A stretch of 64,000 nucleotides of DNA from JACVCJ01 sp052437175 (lineage in GTDB: Bacteria > Bacteroidota > Bacteroidia > CAIKAF01). Of the stretch, positions 1-9,658 are shown one piece after another. Made by a program: the position numbers and the translations under genes. The DNA lies in the NCBI GenBank assembly GCA_052437175.1, contig JBQVOK010000004.1, positions 248,001 to 312,000 on the forward strand, read 5' to 3'. The notes beneath the pieces are model-generated. The model saw only the letters and a program-made list of their open reading frames with translations, was not told the origin of the DNA and did no database searches. How positions within the stretch are numbered: position 1 is the stretch's first letter; every line of letters begins with the position of its first letter.

Positions 1-3000
1 ATCTGTATAGGAATGGCGGTAGTTACGTTCACGGTGATATTTGCGCTGGAAGAACATCCTGCGGCATTGGTGCCGTTTACGGTATAAATGGTGGTGGCAG
101 ATGGGGTAACTACTACGCTGTTGCCTGTAAGGTTACCCGGCTGCCAGGTATAGCTGGCGGCTCCGGATGCGCTAAGTACCACAGGTGTGCCCGGACATAC
201 GCTGGAAGCAGATGTATTTACCGAGAGTACCGGGTTGGCTTCCACCACTACAGATACCTGGTCGCTGCTGGCAGCACAGACGCCGTTGCTGATGGTCCAC
301 TGCAATACGTGTACGCCTGTACTGAGATTGCTGAGGAGTGACTGGGCATTGCCCGGAGCAGCTATGCTGGCTGTGCCGGATACAAGCGACCACTGACCGG
401 TACCGCTAAGCGGGGTATTGCCCTGCAGGGTAACGCTTCCGGTGCCCTGGCATACGGTAATATTGGCACCGGCATCGGCTACGGTCGGCGCATCAAAGCG
501 CTGTATGTACACCGTATCGGTGCTGGCCTGGCAACCGCCCGACTGAACCGACCATACAAAGGCATTGATGCCCGTACCCAGGTTCGAAACTACCGGGTTT
601 ACAAGAGTCGGATCGCTCAGGCTGCCATTCCCCGAAAGAACGGTCCAGCTGCCCGTACCGATAAGCGGGCTTGTAGCGGCAAGTGTAGCCGTAGTGGCAC
701 AAACCTGTTGGTCGTTACCCGCCTGGGCCGCACTCGGCGAGGCATTGATGCTTACGTTCAGTATGGTGCTGTTGCTGGTACCGCAGGCATTTACGGCGCT
801 TACGCTGATGGTGCCGCCGGTAGATCCCGTGGTTACGCTGATGGCGTTATTGGTAGAACTGCCCGTCCATCCGGAAGGCAGGGTCCATATATACGAAGTG
901 GCTCCTGCAACAGGTGTTACCGTATAAATAACGGTATTACCGGAGCAGATACCCGCTGGTCCGCTGATGCTGCCGGGTTGTGCCGGAGCGCCGCCGGTAC
1001 TCATGGTAATGCCGGTAGAACTGGCACTGGCCGGACTGGCGCAGCTGAGGGACGATTGTACCTCTACCGTTACCACATCGCCGTTGCTGAGGGCAGATGA
1101 AGTAAAACCGGCTGAGTTTGTGCCTACGTTAATACCGTTCACTTTCCACTGGTATACCGGGTTACTGCCGGCATTAAGCGCCGTGGCGGTAAACTGTACC
1201 GGACTGCCCGCACATATAGTTGTGCCCGGACTGGCGCTTACGCTTACCGTTGGCGTGCTGGACGGGGTTATGCTGATCGTACTGGTAAGGGATGCCGCCG
1301 GACTACCTGTAACGCAGGCCTGGCTGGAGGTCATTACCACCCAGATCTGGTCGTTGTTATTCACTGTGGCTGGTGTATACACGGCAGTGTTGGTGCCGGC
1401 CGGAGCACCGTTGTGCATCCACTGGTAGGCAGGCGATAGACCGCCGTTAACCGGTATGGCAGTAAAGCTTACATTGTTGCCTGTGCAAAGCGAAGTTCCC
1501 GGATTCGCATTAATGCTTACAGAAGCCAGCAGTGCCGGGTTATTGCTTACGGTAATGGTAACGGAGTCTTTTAAGATACAGCTTCCCGATGAAGAACTCA
1601 CCACATATTGGGTAGTACCCGGTGGTGTTGCCATCGGACTGGAAATACTGTTGCTGCTGAGGCCTGCACCGGTCCAGCTATAGGTGCCGTTACCGCCGCT
1701 TGCAACCAACTGTACCTGTTGTCCGCTGCAAATGATCGTATCTGCCGTGGGTGAAATGATCCGGAGGGTGCTTGGCATAATATAAAAGAGGGCGTCGCTC
1801 TGGTCGAAGATGGCATTGTTGCTGAACGAGGTCACTCTTACAAGAGCTGTGTTTGAGGCCGTATTCGGCACATTCCAGGCATACGAGTTCGATGTATTGT
1901 AATTGCTTACAACAGGTACCCAGGTACTGCCTCCGTTAAGCGAATAGGCAATGTTTACAGCAGTAACGGAAGGATGGGCAGTCCACTGTATATTTTGGGT
2001 ACTGCAACCTGCCAGCGTATCCTGGCCATTGGGACTGAGTACCGTAATGAGAGGTGCCGAAGTAGTAATAGTAAAGGGTACGTCACTTACGTCTTCCTTG
2101 CAGGTATTAATGGCGTCGCGCACACGGATGAGGCAGTTGCCGGACGGCGTGTTGGGTACGGTCCAGCTATAGGTATTGTTTGATGTGGGGTAGTTGGCCG
2201 CGATACTTACCCAGTTTGTACCTCCGTCTATCGAATAGAAGATATCGTAGAAATTCGAAATACCGTCAGACTGCCAGGCAATGGTATACGTAGAACCTAC
2301 CTGCAGGGTGCCGCCATAGTTGGGTTGTATAATGGTTACGGGCTTAATAACCGTAAAGGTGGCATCGCTTACATCGGCAAAACTGCTGCCCAGTGTAGTC
2401 GGCGTTACCCGTACCATACCCTGTGTGGTGGGATTATTGGGCAGGGTCCAGTTGTATATACTGGGGTTACCGCTGGCATTGAAACTGGACGAAATGGTGG
2501 TCCAGGTGCTGCCGCCGTTTTCTGAATACTGAAGCGAGAAGGTCGAGTACGCCGGGGACCGGTCGAACGATAAAGAGGTTACCGTACATCCGCCCAGGTT
2601 TTGACCGCCGTTAGGAGTAAGTATGGTCACGGCCGGTTTTATGGTAAATGCGGCATCACTTACGTCGTTGTGAGCCAGGTCGTTTATGTGGCTTATTTTA
2701 ATGAGACAGCCCGTGGAGTATATATTGGGCCGGGCCGTAGTACCCCAGGTATAGCTGCCGTCATTGGTTTCGTTTGTCGATACCAGGTTCCACGATGTTC
2801 CGTTATCGGTAGAGAAGTCGATACGTACATTTTCATAGTAGGTACTGTTATCCCAGGTAATTGTGTACGACTGACCGTAGTATAATACTTCGCCACCGTT
2901 TGGCGCAAACATTTTAGCCGGTTTCTGCAGCACCGTAAAGCTGGAATCGCTATCATCTCTTTTGCAGGATGAGCTGTAGTCACTTACGCGGATCGTGTAG

Positions 3001-6000
3001 TCGGTAGCAGGCAGGTTGGGCACGGTCCACAGGTAATTGTTACCGCTGATATTACTGGCAATACTGCTGTTACCCGCCGATGACTGGTAGCTAATGCTGT
3101 AAGCTCCGGAAACACTGGGAAGGTTATTCCAGCTTATCATATAACTTTGTCCGGGCGTAAGTACCTGGCCGCCGTTGGGTGCCGTTACCGTAATGTAGTT
3201 CTGCGACTGTATCGAAAAAACGGCATCGCTTGTATCGGCAAACTGTGGATAGGTCATATTGGAAACCCGTACACGCACCTGTGAACTGCTGATGTTGTTC
3301 TGCAGGTTCCAGGTATAGCTGCTGCCATTGCCTGTGGTAATGGTGGTCCAGGTAGCTCCGTTGTTAAGGGAGTACTGGTAAAGCCATGTACTGGCTCCGG
3401 AGAGCTTTACATCGCCGGTAATGGTAATCGGGTTGCAGCCATAGAACACTTCGCCGCCATTGGGAGCAAGCAGGGTAAACGGTTTACGGGTACTGAAGGT
3501 ACTGTCCGATACGTCGCTGTGCAGTGGATTGGTAGCTTCGCTCACTTTTACCAGGAGCTGTGTCTGTGCGGCATTTTGCGAAGGTACAGGCGTTGTCCAG
3601 GTGTAAGAGCCCGATGTGCGCGATTGTGTGTTGGTGATTAGGTTCCAGGTAAGTCCGCCGTTTGTGGAGTATTCAATACTTACATTGGTGCTGTAATAGG
3701 TATTGGGATCCCAGGTAATATTTATTGCCTGTCCGGCATTAAATACTTCGCCGCCATTGGGAGTAAGCATTTTGGCAGGCAAGGGGGGCAGGGCTACCAC
3801 GGTAAAGGTAGAGTCGCTCTGATCTCTCTTGCAGGAAGTATTGTTGTCGCTTACCCGTATGGTATAGTCGGTAGCCGGCTGGTTAGGCACGGTCCACAGG
3901 TAACTGTTTGCAGATAGGTTAGAGGCAATTGTAGCGCCTCCTGTCGATGTCAGGTAGCTTACGTTGTATGCGCCCGATACATCGGGAATATTGGTCCAGG
4001 TAATCAGGTAGGTCTGTCCGGGTGTAAGCACCTGTCCGCCGTTCGGGGCTGTAACGGTAATATAGTTTTGTGGCTGTATGGTGAAAACCGCATTGCTGGT
4101 ATCGCTTAACTGCGGATAAGATGCATGGGAGATACGTACCAAAGCCTGTGTGCTTGCGTGGCTGGTAGACGTTGTCCAGGTATAGGAAGCGGGCGAAGAA
4201 GTAAGGGTCATTGCGGCCCAGGTAGCTCCGTTGTCGAGCGAATATTCGTAGCGCCAGGTGCTGCTGCCGGAATAGTTAACCGTGGAGCTGATGTTTACCG
4301 TATTACACACAGAAACGTTCTCGCCGCCATTAGGAGTAAGCAGGGTAACGGGCTTACGTATGTTAAAGGTATTGTCCGACTGGTCTGTCCGCAGCAGGTT
4401 GGTGCTTTCGCTCACTTTAACCAGGTAATTGGTTTGTGCTACGTTTTGCGAAGGTACCGGTACGGTCCAGCTGTAGGAACCGTAAGACGTGGTATAACTG
4501 CTGCTGATGATGTTCCAGGTAAGTCCGCCGTTGTCAGAATATTCGATGCGTACAAAACTGCTGTAATAGGAACTCTGGTCCCAGGTGATGTTTACCGTCT
4601 GGTTCACATTAAAGTTTTCTCCGCCGTTGGGGTAAAGAAGCTTCGGGGTTTTCTGCAGGATGGTGAAGCTGCTGTCGTTACGGTCGAAACGGCAGGTATT
4701 GTTGGCATCGCGTACGGTAATAAGCCCGGTGGTGGTGGGGTTATTGGGTACGGTCCACAGGTAACTGTTGCCGGTAATATTGCTGGCTATGCCGGTAATG
4801 TCATACAGTCCGGAAACATTGGGGGTATTGGTCCAGGTGATCAGCACGTTCTGCCCGGGAGTAAATACTTCCCCGCCATTGGGCGCGGTTACGGTAATAT
4901 CGTTGGTATGCGCAATGCTGAATACGGCATTGCTGGTATCGCCCAGCTGCGGGTACGAGGTGTGGTATATACGCACCAGCGCCTGGTTGCTGGTCTGGTT
5001 GTTGGTAGGTGTCCAGCTGTACGATGTGGGAGAGGAGCTTGTGGTCAGGTTTGTCCAGCTGCTACCGTTGTCGAGGGAGTACTCGTAACGCCAGCTGCTG
5101 CTTCCTGAAAAGTTAAAGGTAGAAGTGATGTTAATGGGGTTACAGGCGTAGAAACTTTCGCCGCCATTGGGAGCAAGCAGTGTAAACGGCTTGCGTATGT
5201 TAAAGGTATTGTCCGACTGGTCGGTACGCAGCAGGTTGGTGCTTTCGCTCACTTTAACCAGGTAATTGGTCTGTGCTACGTTTTGCGAAGGCACGGGTAC
5301 GGTCCAGCTGTAGGAACCATAAGAAGTGGTGTAGCTGCTGCTGATGATGTTCCAGGTAAGTCCGCCGTTGTCGGAATATTCGATGCGTACATTGCTGCTG
5401 TAGTAGGTGTTTTCATCCCAGTCGATGTTCACCGTCTGGTTCACATTGAAGTTTTCTCCGCCGTTGGGGTAAAGAAGTTTGGGTGTCCGGGGATTTACGG
5501 TAAAAGGGGCATCGCTTACATCCCGTTTACAGCTGTTGTTGTCATCGCGAACGGTAAGTATGTAATTGGTGGCAGGCTGGTTGGGTACGGTCCAGTAGTG
5601 ATTATTACCGGTGATGTTGCTTACAATGGTCCCGCTGCCGGCACTGGAGGTGTAGGAGAGCGTATAGGCGCCGGATACATTGGCGGTATTGGTCCAGCTT
5701 ACCAGGTAACTTTGCCCGGGAATAAGCGATTCGCCGCCATTGGGTGCCGTAACGGTAATATCGTTACTCTGCCCGAAACTGAATACGGCATCACTGGTAT
5801 CCGAATACTGGGGATACGTATTGTTTACCACGCGTATGAGGCCCTGGGAAGAGGAAAGCGTGTTGGGTATACTCCAGGTATAGCTGGGGCTGGAGTTGCT
5901 ACCGATAATGGTGTTCCAGGAACTGCCGTTGTCGGTAGAGTAGTATATACCCCAGCCGCTGTTGAGCCCGCTGGCCTGGAGAGTAGCGTTTATGGCAAAG

Positions 6001-6971
6001 GTGTTACATCCGGTAAGGGTTTCGCCGCCATTGGGTGCAGTAAGGGTAAGGGGTTTGCGGATGGTAAAGCTTACATTGCTCACATCGTTCAGTGCGGGGT
6101 TTGCGCTGTTGCTTACCCGCACCAGGCACTGGGTATAGGCCCGGTTCTGTGGCAGGTAGGGGATGGTCCAGGCTTCGCTGCCGTCGTTGGTGGTGCTGGT
6201 GGCTATGTTGTTCCAGGTGAGCCCGTTATCCAGCGTATATTCCAGGCGTACGTTGCCGTAAAACGTATTCTGATTCCAGAGTATATTGATGTTCTGTCCT
6301 ACGTTCAGCTGTTCGCCGCCGTTGGGGTAGGTAAGCAGGGGCGTAAGCGGTACTATGGTAAAAGTACTGTTGCTCTGGTCTACCATACAGGTACTTACGG
6401 CATCCTGAACACGTATAAGACAGTTCGTGGACGGTATATTAGGTACCGTCCAGGTGTAGGTAGCGCCTACTGTGCTGTAATTGGTAATGATATTGGTCCA
6501 GATACCACCGCCGTTCACCGAGTAGGCAATATTATAGGTATTGCTGGTACCCTGTGCATTCCAGGTGATATTGGTGGTAGTGAGCGGGGTAAAGGTCTCG
6601 CCTCCGTTGGGGGCTGTGACGATTACCGGTATATTAATGGTGAAAAAGGCATTGCTCTGGTCCAGGATACTGCCGTTCTGGGAATCGCGCACCCGGATAA
6701 GCACCGTGCCCGACTGTATATTGGGTACCGTCCAGGCATAGGTTTTGGAGGGCGACAGGTAATTGGTGGTCACCGAAGCCCAGATGGTACCGCCGTCCAG
6801 GGAATAATCGATGTCGTAATACCCCGAAACGGCCCCGGATGTGCTCCAGCTTACCGTGTAGGTCTGGCAGGCATACAGGATCTCGGTCCCGTTAGGCTGG
6901 GTAACGGTAATGGTCTGTGAAAAAAGCGCTGTTGGAATGGAAAGCAGGAGAGCTAAAAGGATCTTTTTCAT
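1..6971 (-). CDS. Giant secreted PNGGE-repeat protein, 3' end outside window
   Basis: The frame reads open from an ATG at 6971 to the window edge, giving at least 2,323 residues. It begins with a signal peptide (MKKILLALLLSIPTALFSQ) cleaved before QTITV. About 18 domains of roughly 93-98 residues follow, each with a PNGGE-like entry, a Y-S-x-D/N-G-G-x-x-W strand, a Y-x-W-x-V-P strand and an I-R-V strand. This pattern resembles the Kre9/KNH-type (PF10342) beta-sandwich. From about position 1770 down to 1 the protein changes to PKD/Ig-like domains carrying paired Cys (for example VCPGTPVVL, ICAGSPVQF). Proteins of this build in Bacteroidota are usually exported by the type IX system and anchored at the cell surface, with a C-terminal sorting or gliding-motility-type tail; that tail would lie outside this window. 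A surface adhesin or structural role is inference. The architecture is clear; the family name is moderately sure. Confidence 0.85.
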   Translation of the reverse strand, partial: MKKILLALLLSIPTALFSQTITVTQPNGTEILYACQTYTVSWSTSGAVSGYYDIDYSLDGGTIWASVTTNYLSPSKTYAWTVPNIQSGTVLIRVRDSQNGSILDQSNAFFTINIPVIVTAPNGGETFTPLTTTNITWNAQGTSNTYNIAYSVNGGGIWTNIITNYSTVGATYTWTVPNIPSTNCLIRVQDAVSTCMVDQSNSTFTIVPLTPLLTYPNGGEQLNVGQNINILWNQNTFYGNVRLEYTLDNGLTWNNIATSTTNDGSEAWTIPYLPQNRAYTQCLVRVSNSANPALNDVSNVSFTIRKPLTLTAPNGGETLTGCNTFAINATLQASGLNSGWGIYYSTDNGSSWNTIIGSNSSPSYTWSIPNTLSSSQGLIRVVNNTYPQYSDTSDAVFSFGQSNDITVTAPNGGESLIPGQSYLVSWTNTANVSGAYTLSYTSSAGSGTIVSNITGNNHYWTVPNQPATNYILTVRDDNNSCKRDVSDAPFTVNPRTPKLLYPNGGENFNVNQTVNIDWDENTYYSSNVRIEYSDNGGLTWNIISSSYTTSYGSYSWTVPVPSQNVAQTNYLVKVSESTNLLRTDQSDNTFNIRKPFTLLAPNGGESFYACNPINITSTFNFSGSSSWRYEYSLDNGSSWTNLTTSSSPTSYSWTPTNNQTSNQALVRIYHTSYPQLGDTSNAVFSIAHTNDITVTAPNGGEVFTPGQNVLITWTNTPNVSGLYDITGIASNITGNSYLWTVPNNPTTTGLITVRDANNTCRFDRNDSSFTILQKTPKLLYPNGGENFNVNQTVNITWDQSSYYSSFVRIEYSDNGGLTWNIISSSYTTSYGSYSWTVPVPSQNVAQTNYLVKVSESTNLLRTDQSDNTFNIRKPVTLLTPNGGENVSVCNTVNISSTVNYSGSSTWRYEYSLDNGATWAAMTLTSSPASYTWTTSTSHASTQALVRISHASYPQLSDTSNAVFTIQPQNYITVTAPNGGQVLTPGQTYLITWTNIPDVSGAYNVSYLTSTGGATIASNLSANSYLWTVPNQPATDYTIRVSDNNTSCKRDQSDSTFTVVALPPLPAKMLTPNGGEVFNAGQAINITWDPNTYYSTNVSIEYSTNGGLTWNLITNTQSRTSGSYTWTTPVPSQNAAQTQLLVKVSEATNPLHSDVSDSTFSTRKPFTLLAPNGGEVFYGCNPITITGDVKLSGASTWLYQYSLNNGATWTTITTGNGSSYTWNLQNNISSSQVRVRVSNMTYPQFADTSDAVFSIQSQNYITVTAPNGGQVLTPGQSYMISWNNLPSVSGAYSISYQSSAGNSSIASNISGNNYLWTVPNLPATDYTIRVSDYSSSCKRDDSDSSFTVLQKPAKMFAPNGGEVLYYGQSYTITWDNSTYYENVRIDFSTDNGTSWNLVSTNETNDGSYTWGTTARPNIYSTGCLIKISHINDLAHNDVSDAAFTIKPAVTILTPNGGQNLGGCTVTSLSFDRSPAYSTFSLQYSENGGSTWTTISSSFNASGNPSIYNWTLPNNPTTQGMVRVTPTTLGSSFADVSDATFTVIKPVTIIQPNYGGTLQVGSTYTIAWQSDGISNFYDIFYSIDGGTNWVSIAANYPTSNNTYSWTVPNTPSGNCLIRVRDAINTCKEDVSDVPFTITTSAPLITVLSPNGQDTLAGCSTQNIQWTAHPSVTAVNIAYSLNGGSTWVPVVSNYNTSNSYAWNVPNTASNTALVRVTSFSNNAIFDQSDALFYIMPSTLRIISPTADTIICSGQQVQLVASGGNGTYSWTGAGLSSNSISSPMATPPGTTQYVVSSSSGSCILKDSVTITVSNNPALLASVSINANPGTSLCTGNNVSFTAIPVNGGLSPAYQWMHNGAPAGTNTAVYTPATVNNNDQIWVVMTSSQACVTGSPAASLTSTISITPSSTPTVSVSASPGTTICAGSPVQFTATALNAGSNPVYQWKVNGINVGTNSAGFTSSALSNGDVVTVEVQSSLSCASPASASSTGITMSTGGAPAQPGSISGPAGICSGNTVIYTVTPVAGATSYIWTLPSGWTGSSTNNAISVTTGSTGGTISVSAVNACGTSNSTILNVSINASPSAAQAGNDQQVCATTATLAATSPLIGTGSWTVLSGNGSLSDPTLVNPVVSNLGTGINAFVWSVQSGGCQASTDTVYIQRFDAPTVADAGANITVCQGTGSVTLQGNTPLSGTGQWSLVSGTASIAAPGNAQSLLSNLSTGVHVLQWTISNGVCAASSDQVSVVVEANPVLSVNTSASSVCPGTPVVLSASGAASYTWQPGNLTGNSVVVTPSATTIYTVNGTNAAGCSSSANITVNVTTAIPIQ
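2050..6350 (-). repeat. Five copies of a three-domain super-repeat inside the giant gene
   Basis: The PNGGE domains fall into three alternating sequence types (openings like TPKLLYPNGGE, KPFTLLAPNGGE and DITVTAPNGGE). The anchor ccgccgttgg, or its variant, for the first type recurs at 6316, 5458, 4621, 3751 and 2893. The periods are 858, 837, 870 and 858 bp, all multiples of three. Units near 5460-5195 and 4620-4355 are almost identical over the second half of the domain, which points to recent duplication or gene conversion. Confidence 0.85.
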
Positions 6972-6991
6972 ATCTTTTTTAGGATAGGCGG

Positions 6992-6999
6992 CAAAGATA
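6992..6999 (-). promoter_or_regulatory. -7 promoter box for the giant repeat gene
   Basis: On the minus strand this reads TATCTTTG, a perfect match to the Bacteroidota -7 consensus TAnnTTTG, 20 bases upstream of the ATG. No clear TTG/TTTG -33 element is visible at the usual distance. Confidence 0.45.
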
Positions 7000-7277
7000 T
7001 CCCAAGAAACCGAATATAATAAGGTATGTTTATTAAGCGGGCGTAATGAATTCACGAACGCAGCTTTTGGGAGAGTTTTCGCAAACGCCGGCTTTTATAT
7101 TTCTCCGGGGATAGAATAAAAAAAACAGACAATTTACGTATTCGGGATGTGCTCGGGTAAAATCATAAAAAACGCAGCTGTTTTCATAAGACGCTTCCGG
7201 CAGCTCCGTCGTACCTTTGACTATCCTGCAGCGAACAGGGTATAGTTGTTGCGTTCAGCGTTGAGAGTGCCCTACGC
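7000..7277. other. Intergenic stretch without a gene
   Basis: This region lies between the giant gene and the groEL terminator. I see no open frame with coding character. A plus-strand TACCTTTG (7212-7219) matches the -7 consensus but leads only into sequence antisense to groEL, so its meaning is unclear. Confidence 0.4.
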
Positions 7278-7313
7278 AAAAAAAGCTGCCCCGCTCAGGC
7301 GGGACAGCTTTTT
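7278..7313 (-). terminator. Rho-independent terminator of groESL
   Basis: An 11-bp stem (AGCTGCCCCGC with GCGGGACAGCT, one G-U pair) with a 4-base loop is flanked by A and T runs on both sides. It lies 24 bases past the groEL stop and reads as a terminator on the minus strand; the A run could make it bidirectional. Confidence 0.85.
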
Positions 7314-7337
7314 GTATACGAATGCGGGGAATGTGTA

Positions 7338-8966
7338 TTACATCATTCCGTCCATTCCGCCACCCATCGGGGGCATCATGGGCTTATCCTCTTTTTTATC
7401 GGCAAGTACGCAGTCGGTAGTGAGCAGCATACCGGCAATGGATGAAGCGTTCTCCAGGGCCACGCGCGATACTTTGGTCGGGTCGATCACACCGGCAGAC
7501 AGCAGGTTTTCGTAAACTTCCTTGCGGGCGTTGAAACCGAAGTCGGCTGTACCTTCCTTGATCTTCTGTACAATGATGCTGCCTTCCAGTCCGGCATTCT
7601 CTACGATCTGGCGCAGGGGCTCTTCGATGGCGCGGCGTACGATATTGATACCGAAGGTCTCATCGTCGTTTTCGCCTTTCAGGCTGTCGAGGGCCGAAGA
7701 ACTGCGGATGTAGGCCACACCGCCGCCCGGTACGATACCTTCTTCCACAGCGGCACGGGTAGCGTGCAGGGCATCGTCCACGCGGTCTTTTTTCTCTTTC
7801 ATTTCCACTTCGGTAGCGGCACCCACGTACAGTACGGCAACCCCGCCGCTCAGTTTGGCCAGGCGCTCCTGCAGTTTTTCACGGTCGTAGTCCGAAGAGG
7901 TATTTTCAACCTGTACTTTAATTTCTTTTACACGGGCCTGGATGGCGTCTTTGGCGCCGGCACCTTCCACGATGGTGGTATTGTCTTTATCGATGCTTAC
8001 TTTGGCAGCCTGACCGAGGAAGCTCAGGTCGGCGTTCTCCAGTTTGTAACCACGCTCTTCGCTGATCACGGTACCACCGGTCAGGATGGCGATATCTTCG
8101 AGCATGGCCTTGCGGCGGTCACCGAAGCCGGGGGCTTTTACCGCGGCAATTTTCAGGGAACCACGCAGTTTGTTCACCACCAGGGTAGCCAGGGCCTCGC
8201 CGTCTACGTCCTCGGCAATGATCAGCAGGGGACGGTTGGTCTGTACCTGTTTTTCCAGGATGGGCAGCAGTTCTTTCATGCTGCTGATCTTTTTATCGTA
8301 GATCAGGATGAAGGCGTTGTCCAGCTCGGCTTCCATTTTTTCGGTATTGGTCACGAAGTACGGAGACAGGTAACCACGGTCGAACTGCATACCTTCCACC
8401 ACGTCTACGTAAGTGTCGGTACCTTTGGCTTCTTCCACGGTAATTACGCCTTCTTTGCCTACTTTTTGCATGGCTTCGGCGATCAGTTTACCGATGGTCT
8501 CGTCGTTATTGGCAGAAATAGAGGCCACCTGCTCAATTTTGCTGTGGTCGTCGCCTACTTCCTTGCTCATATTTTTCAGCTCGGCAACTACGGCTGTAAC
8601 GGCTTTGTCGATACCGCGTTTCAGGTCCATCGGGTTCGATCCGGCGGTAACGTGTTTCAGTCCGGCGGTAACGATGGCCTGGGCCAGAACGGTAGCGGTA
8701 GTGGTACCGTCACCGGCTACATCGGCGGTTTTGCTGGCTACTTCTTTCAGCATCTGGGCACCCATGTTCTCAACGGGATCGCTCAGTTCCACTTCTTTGG
8801 CAACGCTTACGCCGTCTTTGGTTACGGCAGGCGCGCCGAATTTTTTATCAATGATTACGTTTCTGCCTTTGGGGCCTAAGGTTACCTTAACGGCATTGGC
8901 CAGTGTATCTACGCCCTTTTTCAGTTTTTCGCGGGCATCTCCCTGAAATAATATCTCTTTTGCCAT
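7338..8966 (-). CDS. groL: Chaperonin GroEL (60 kDa)
   Basis: This is a cytoplasmic ATP-driven folding chamber that works as a 14-mer with GroES. At 542 residues it has the normal family length. The start MAKEILFQGDAREKL and the ATP-binding stretch LGPKGRNVIIDKKFG near residue 32 are typical, as are GDGTTTATVLAQ near residue 86 and the C-terminal Gly/Met tail ending GGGMDGMM. It follows groES by 38 bases on the same strand, forming the usual groES-groEL operon, and ends at a strong terminator. It is probably heat-regulated through the element upstream of groES; no CIRCE element is visible. Confidence 0.99.
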   Translation of the reverse strand: MAKEILFQGDAREKLKKGVDTLANAVKVTLGPKGRNVIIDKKFGAPAVTKDGVSVAKEVELSDPVENMGAQMLKEVASKTADVAGDGTTTATVLAQAIVTAGLKHVTAGSNPMDLKRGIDKAVTAVVAELKNMSKEVGDDHSKIEQVASISANNDETIGKLIAEAMQKVGKEGVITVEEAKGTDTYVDVVEGMQFDRGYLSPYFVTNTEKMEAELDNAFILIYDKKISSMKELLPILEKQVQTNRPLLIIAEDVDGEALATLVVNKLRGSLKIAAVKAPGFGDRRKAMLEDIAILTGGTVISEERGYKLENADLSFLGQAAKVSIDKDNTTIVEGAGAKDAIQARVKEIKVQVENTSSDYDREKLQERLAKLSGGVAVLYVGAATEVEMKEKKDRVDDALHATRAAVEEGIVPGGGVAYIRSSSALDSLKGENDDETFGINIVRRAIEEPLRQIVENAGLEGSIIVQKIKEGTADFGFNARKEVYENLLSAGVIDPTKVSRVALENASSIAGMLLTTDCVLADKKEDKPMMPPMGGGMDGMM

Positions 8967-9004
8967 AATATCTCTGTCTTAAATAACTTAATTACTATTT
9001 ATAC

Positions 9005-9280
9005 TTAAACGATCGCGTAAATATCCGATTCACGCATGATCAGGTATTCGGTACCTTCGATCTGGATCTCGGTTCCGGCATATTTGCCGTACAGTACCAC
9101 ATCGCCTACTTTTACGGTCACAGGCTCGTCTTTTTTACCGTCGCCTACAGCTACAACTTCACCACGTTGTGGCTTCTCCTTGGCGGTGTCGGGAATAATA
9201 ATGCCTGAAGCGGTTTTGGTTTCAGCTTCTGCGGGTTTTACAACTACCCGGTCATGTAAAGGTTTAATGTTAATAGCCAT
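9005..9280 (-). CDS. groS: Co-chaperonin GroES (10 kDa)
   Basis: This is the lid of the GroEL chamber; seven subunits cap the ring. The 91 residues start MAINIKPLHDRVVVKP and contain the mobile-loop region ETKTASGIIIPDTAKEKPQ (about 20-38) that contacts GroEL, and the GEVVAVGDG and VLYGKYAGTEI strands. It is first in the groES-groEL operon. The upstream 130 bases contain a TGTCAGTTT element shared with htpG. Confidence 0.99.
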   Translation of the reverse strand: MAINIKPLHDRVVVKPAEAETKTASGIIIPDTAKEKPQRGEVVAVGDGKKDEPVTVKVGDVVLYGKYAGTEIQIEGTEYLIMRESDIYAIV

Positions 9281-9396
9281 ACTCTCGTTATGTTTTGTTT
9301 TAATCTATTACTTAGAATTTCTATATCCTGCCTGCATCACAATTCATGCCAAAGCCCGGTTTCTGCCATTTTTTCGGGATGGTGCCGCTGCTTCGG

Positions 9397-9409
9397 TGAC
9401 AAACTGACA
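9397..9409 (-). promoter_or_regulatory. Putative heat-shock element upstream of groES
   Basis: On the groES coding strand this reads TGTCAGTTTGTCA, about 117 bases before the ATG and directly after the stop of the preceding gene. The same TGTCAGTTT word in the same orientation precedes htpG (37651-37659), where it forms part of a perfect TGACAA-A-TTGTCA palindrome. Function as a heat-shock operator or promoter is inferred from the two chaperone genes sharing it. Confidence 0.45.
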
Positions 9410-9411
9410 TT

Positions 9412-9654
9412 TTAGGCCTGTTCGCTGTCACGTTCTTTCTGCAGGAATTCCCGGCGCTGTTTTTCCAGGCGGATACGCTGACGGCGGCGCATGTAGTACA
9501 TAATAAAGGCGATCAGCGGGAACATAAAATAAATGGCCGCCCGGGAAGTACCCAGCGTATTGATCTTCCAGATGGTAAGGCCGATAAAGATAAAGCCGAA
9601 AATAAGCCATATCCATTCTACAATGCGGGCAAAACGTATCAGTTTCTCATTCAT
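9412..9654 (-). CDS. Small two-span membrane protein
   Basis: This 80-residue protein is not recognised as a named family. Two hydrophobic helices are visible, about residues 12-30 (VEWIWLIFGFIFIGLTIW) and 40-54. They are followed by a strongly basic, then acidic, C-terminal tail (MRRRQRIRLEKQRREF to the end), which suggests a cytoplasmic coiled tail. It lies 86 bases downstream of lptC in the same direction and could be co-transcribed with it. However, a TACCTTTG -7 box sits only 4 bases before its ATG, so it may also have its own, leaderless, transcript. Confidence 0.75.
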   Translation of the reverse strand: MNEKLIRFARIVEWIWLIFGFIFIGLTIWKINTLGTSRAAIYFMFPLIAFIMYYMRRRQRIRLEKQRREFLQKERDSEQA

Positions 9655-9658
9655 GCCG

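Noticed and set aside
4125..6920. Long plus-strand open frames opposite the giant repeat gene
   Set aside because: They arise from the biased codons of the PNGGE repeats; the minus-strand frame has a signal peptide and regular domains.
7764..8879. Long open frame on the plus strand opposite groEL (371 codons)
   Set aside because: It is a mirror of groEL codon bias; the product is low-complexity Gly/Phe/His-rich and matches no family, while groEL on the other strand is certain.
9281..9411. CIRCE (HrcA) operator before groES
   Set aside because: The TTAGCACTC-N9-GAGTGCTAA pattern is absent; only the TGTCAGTTT element is seen.
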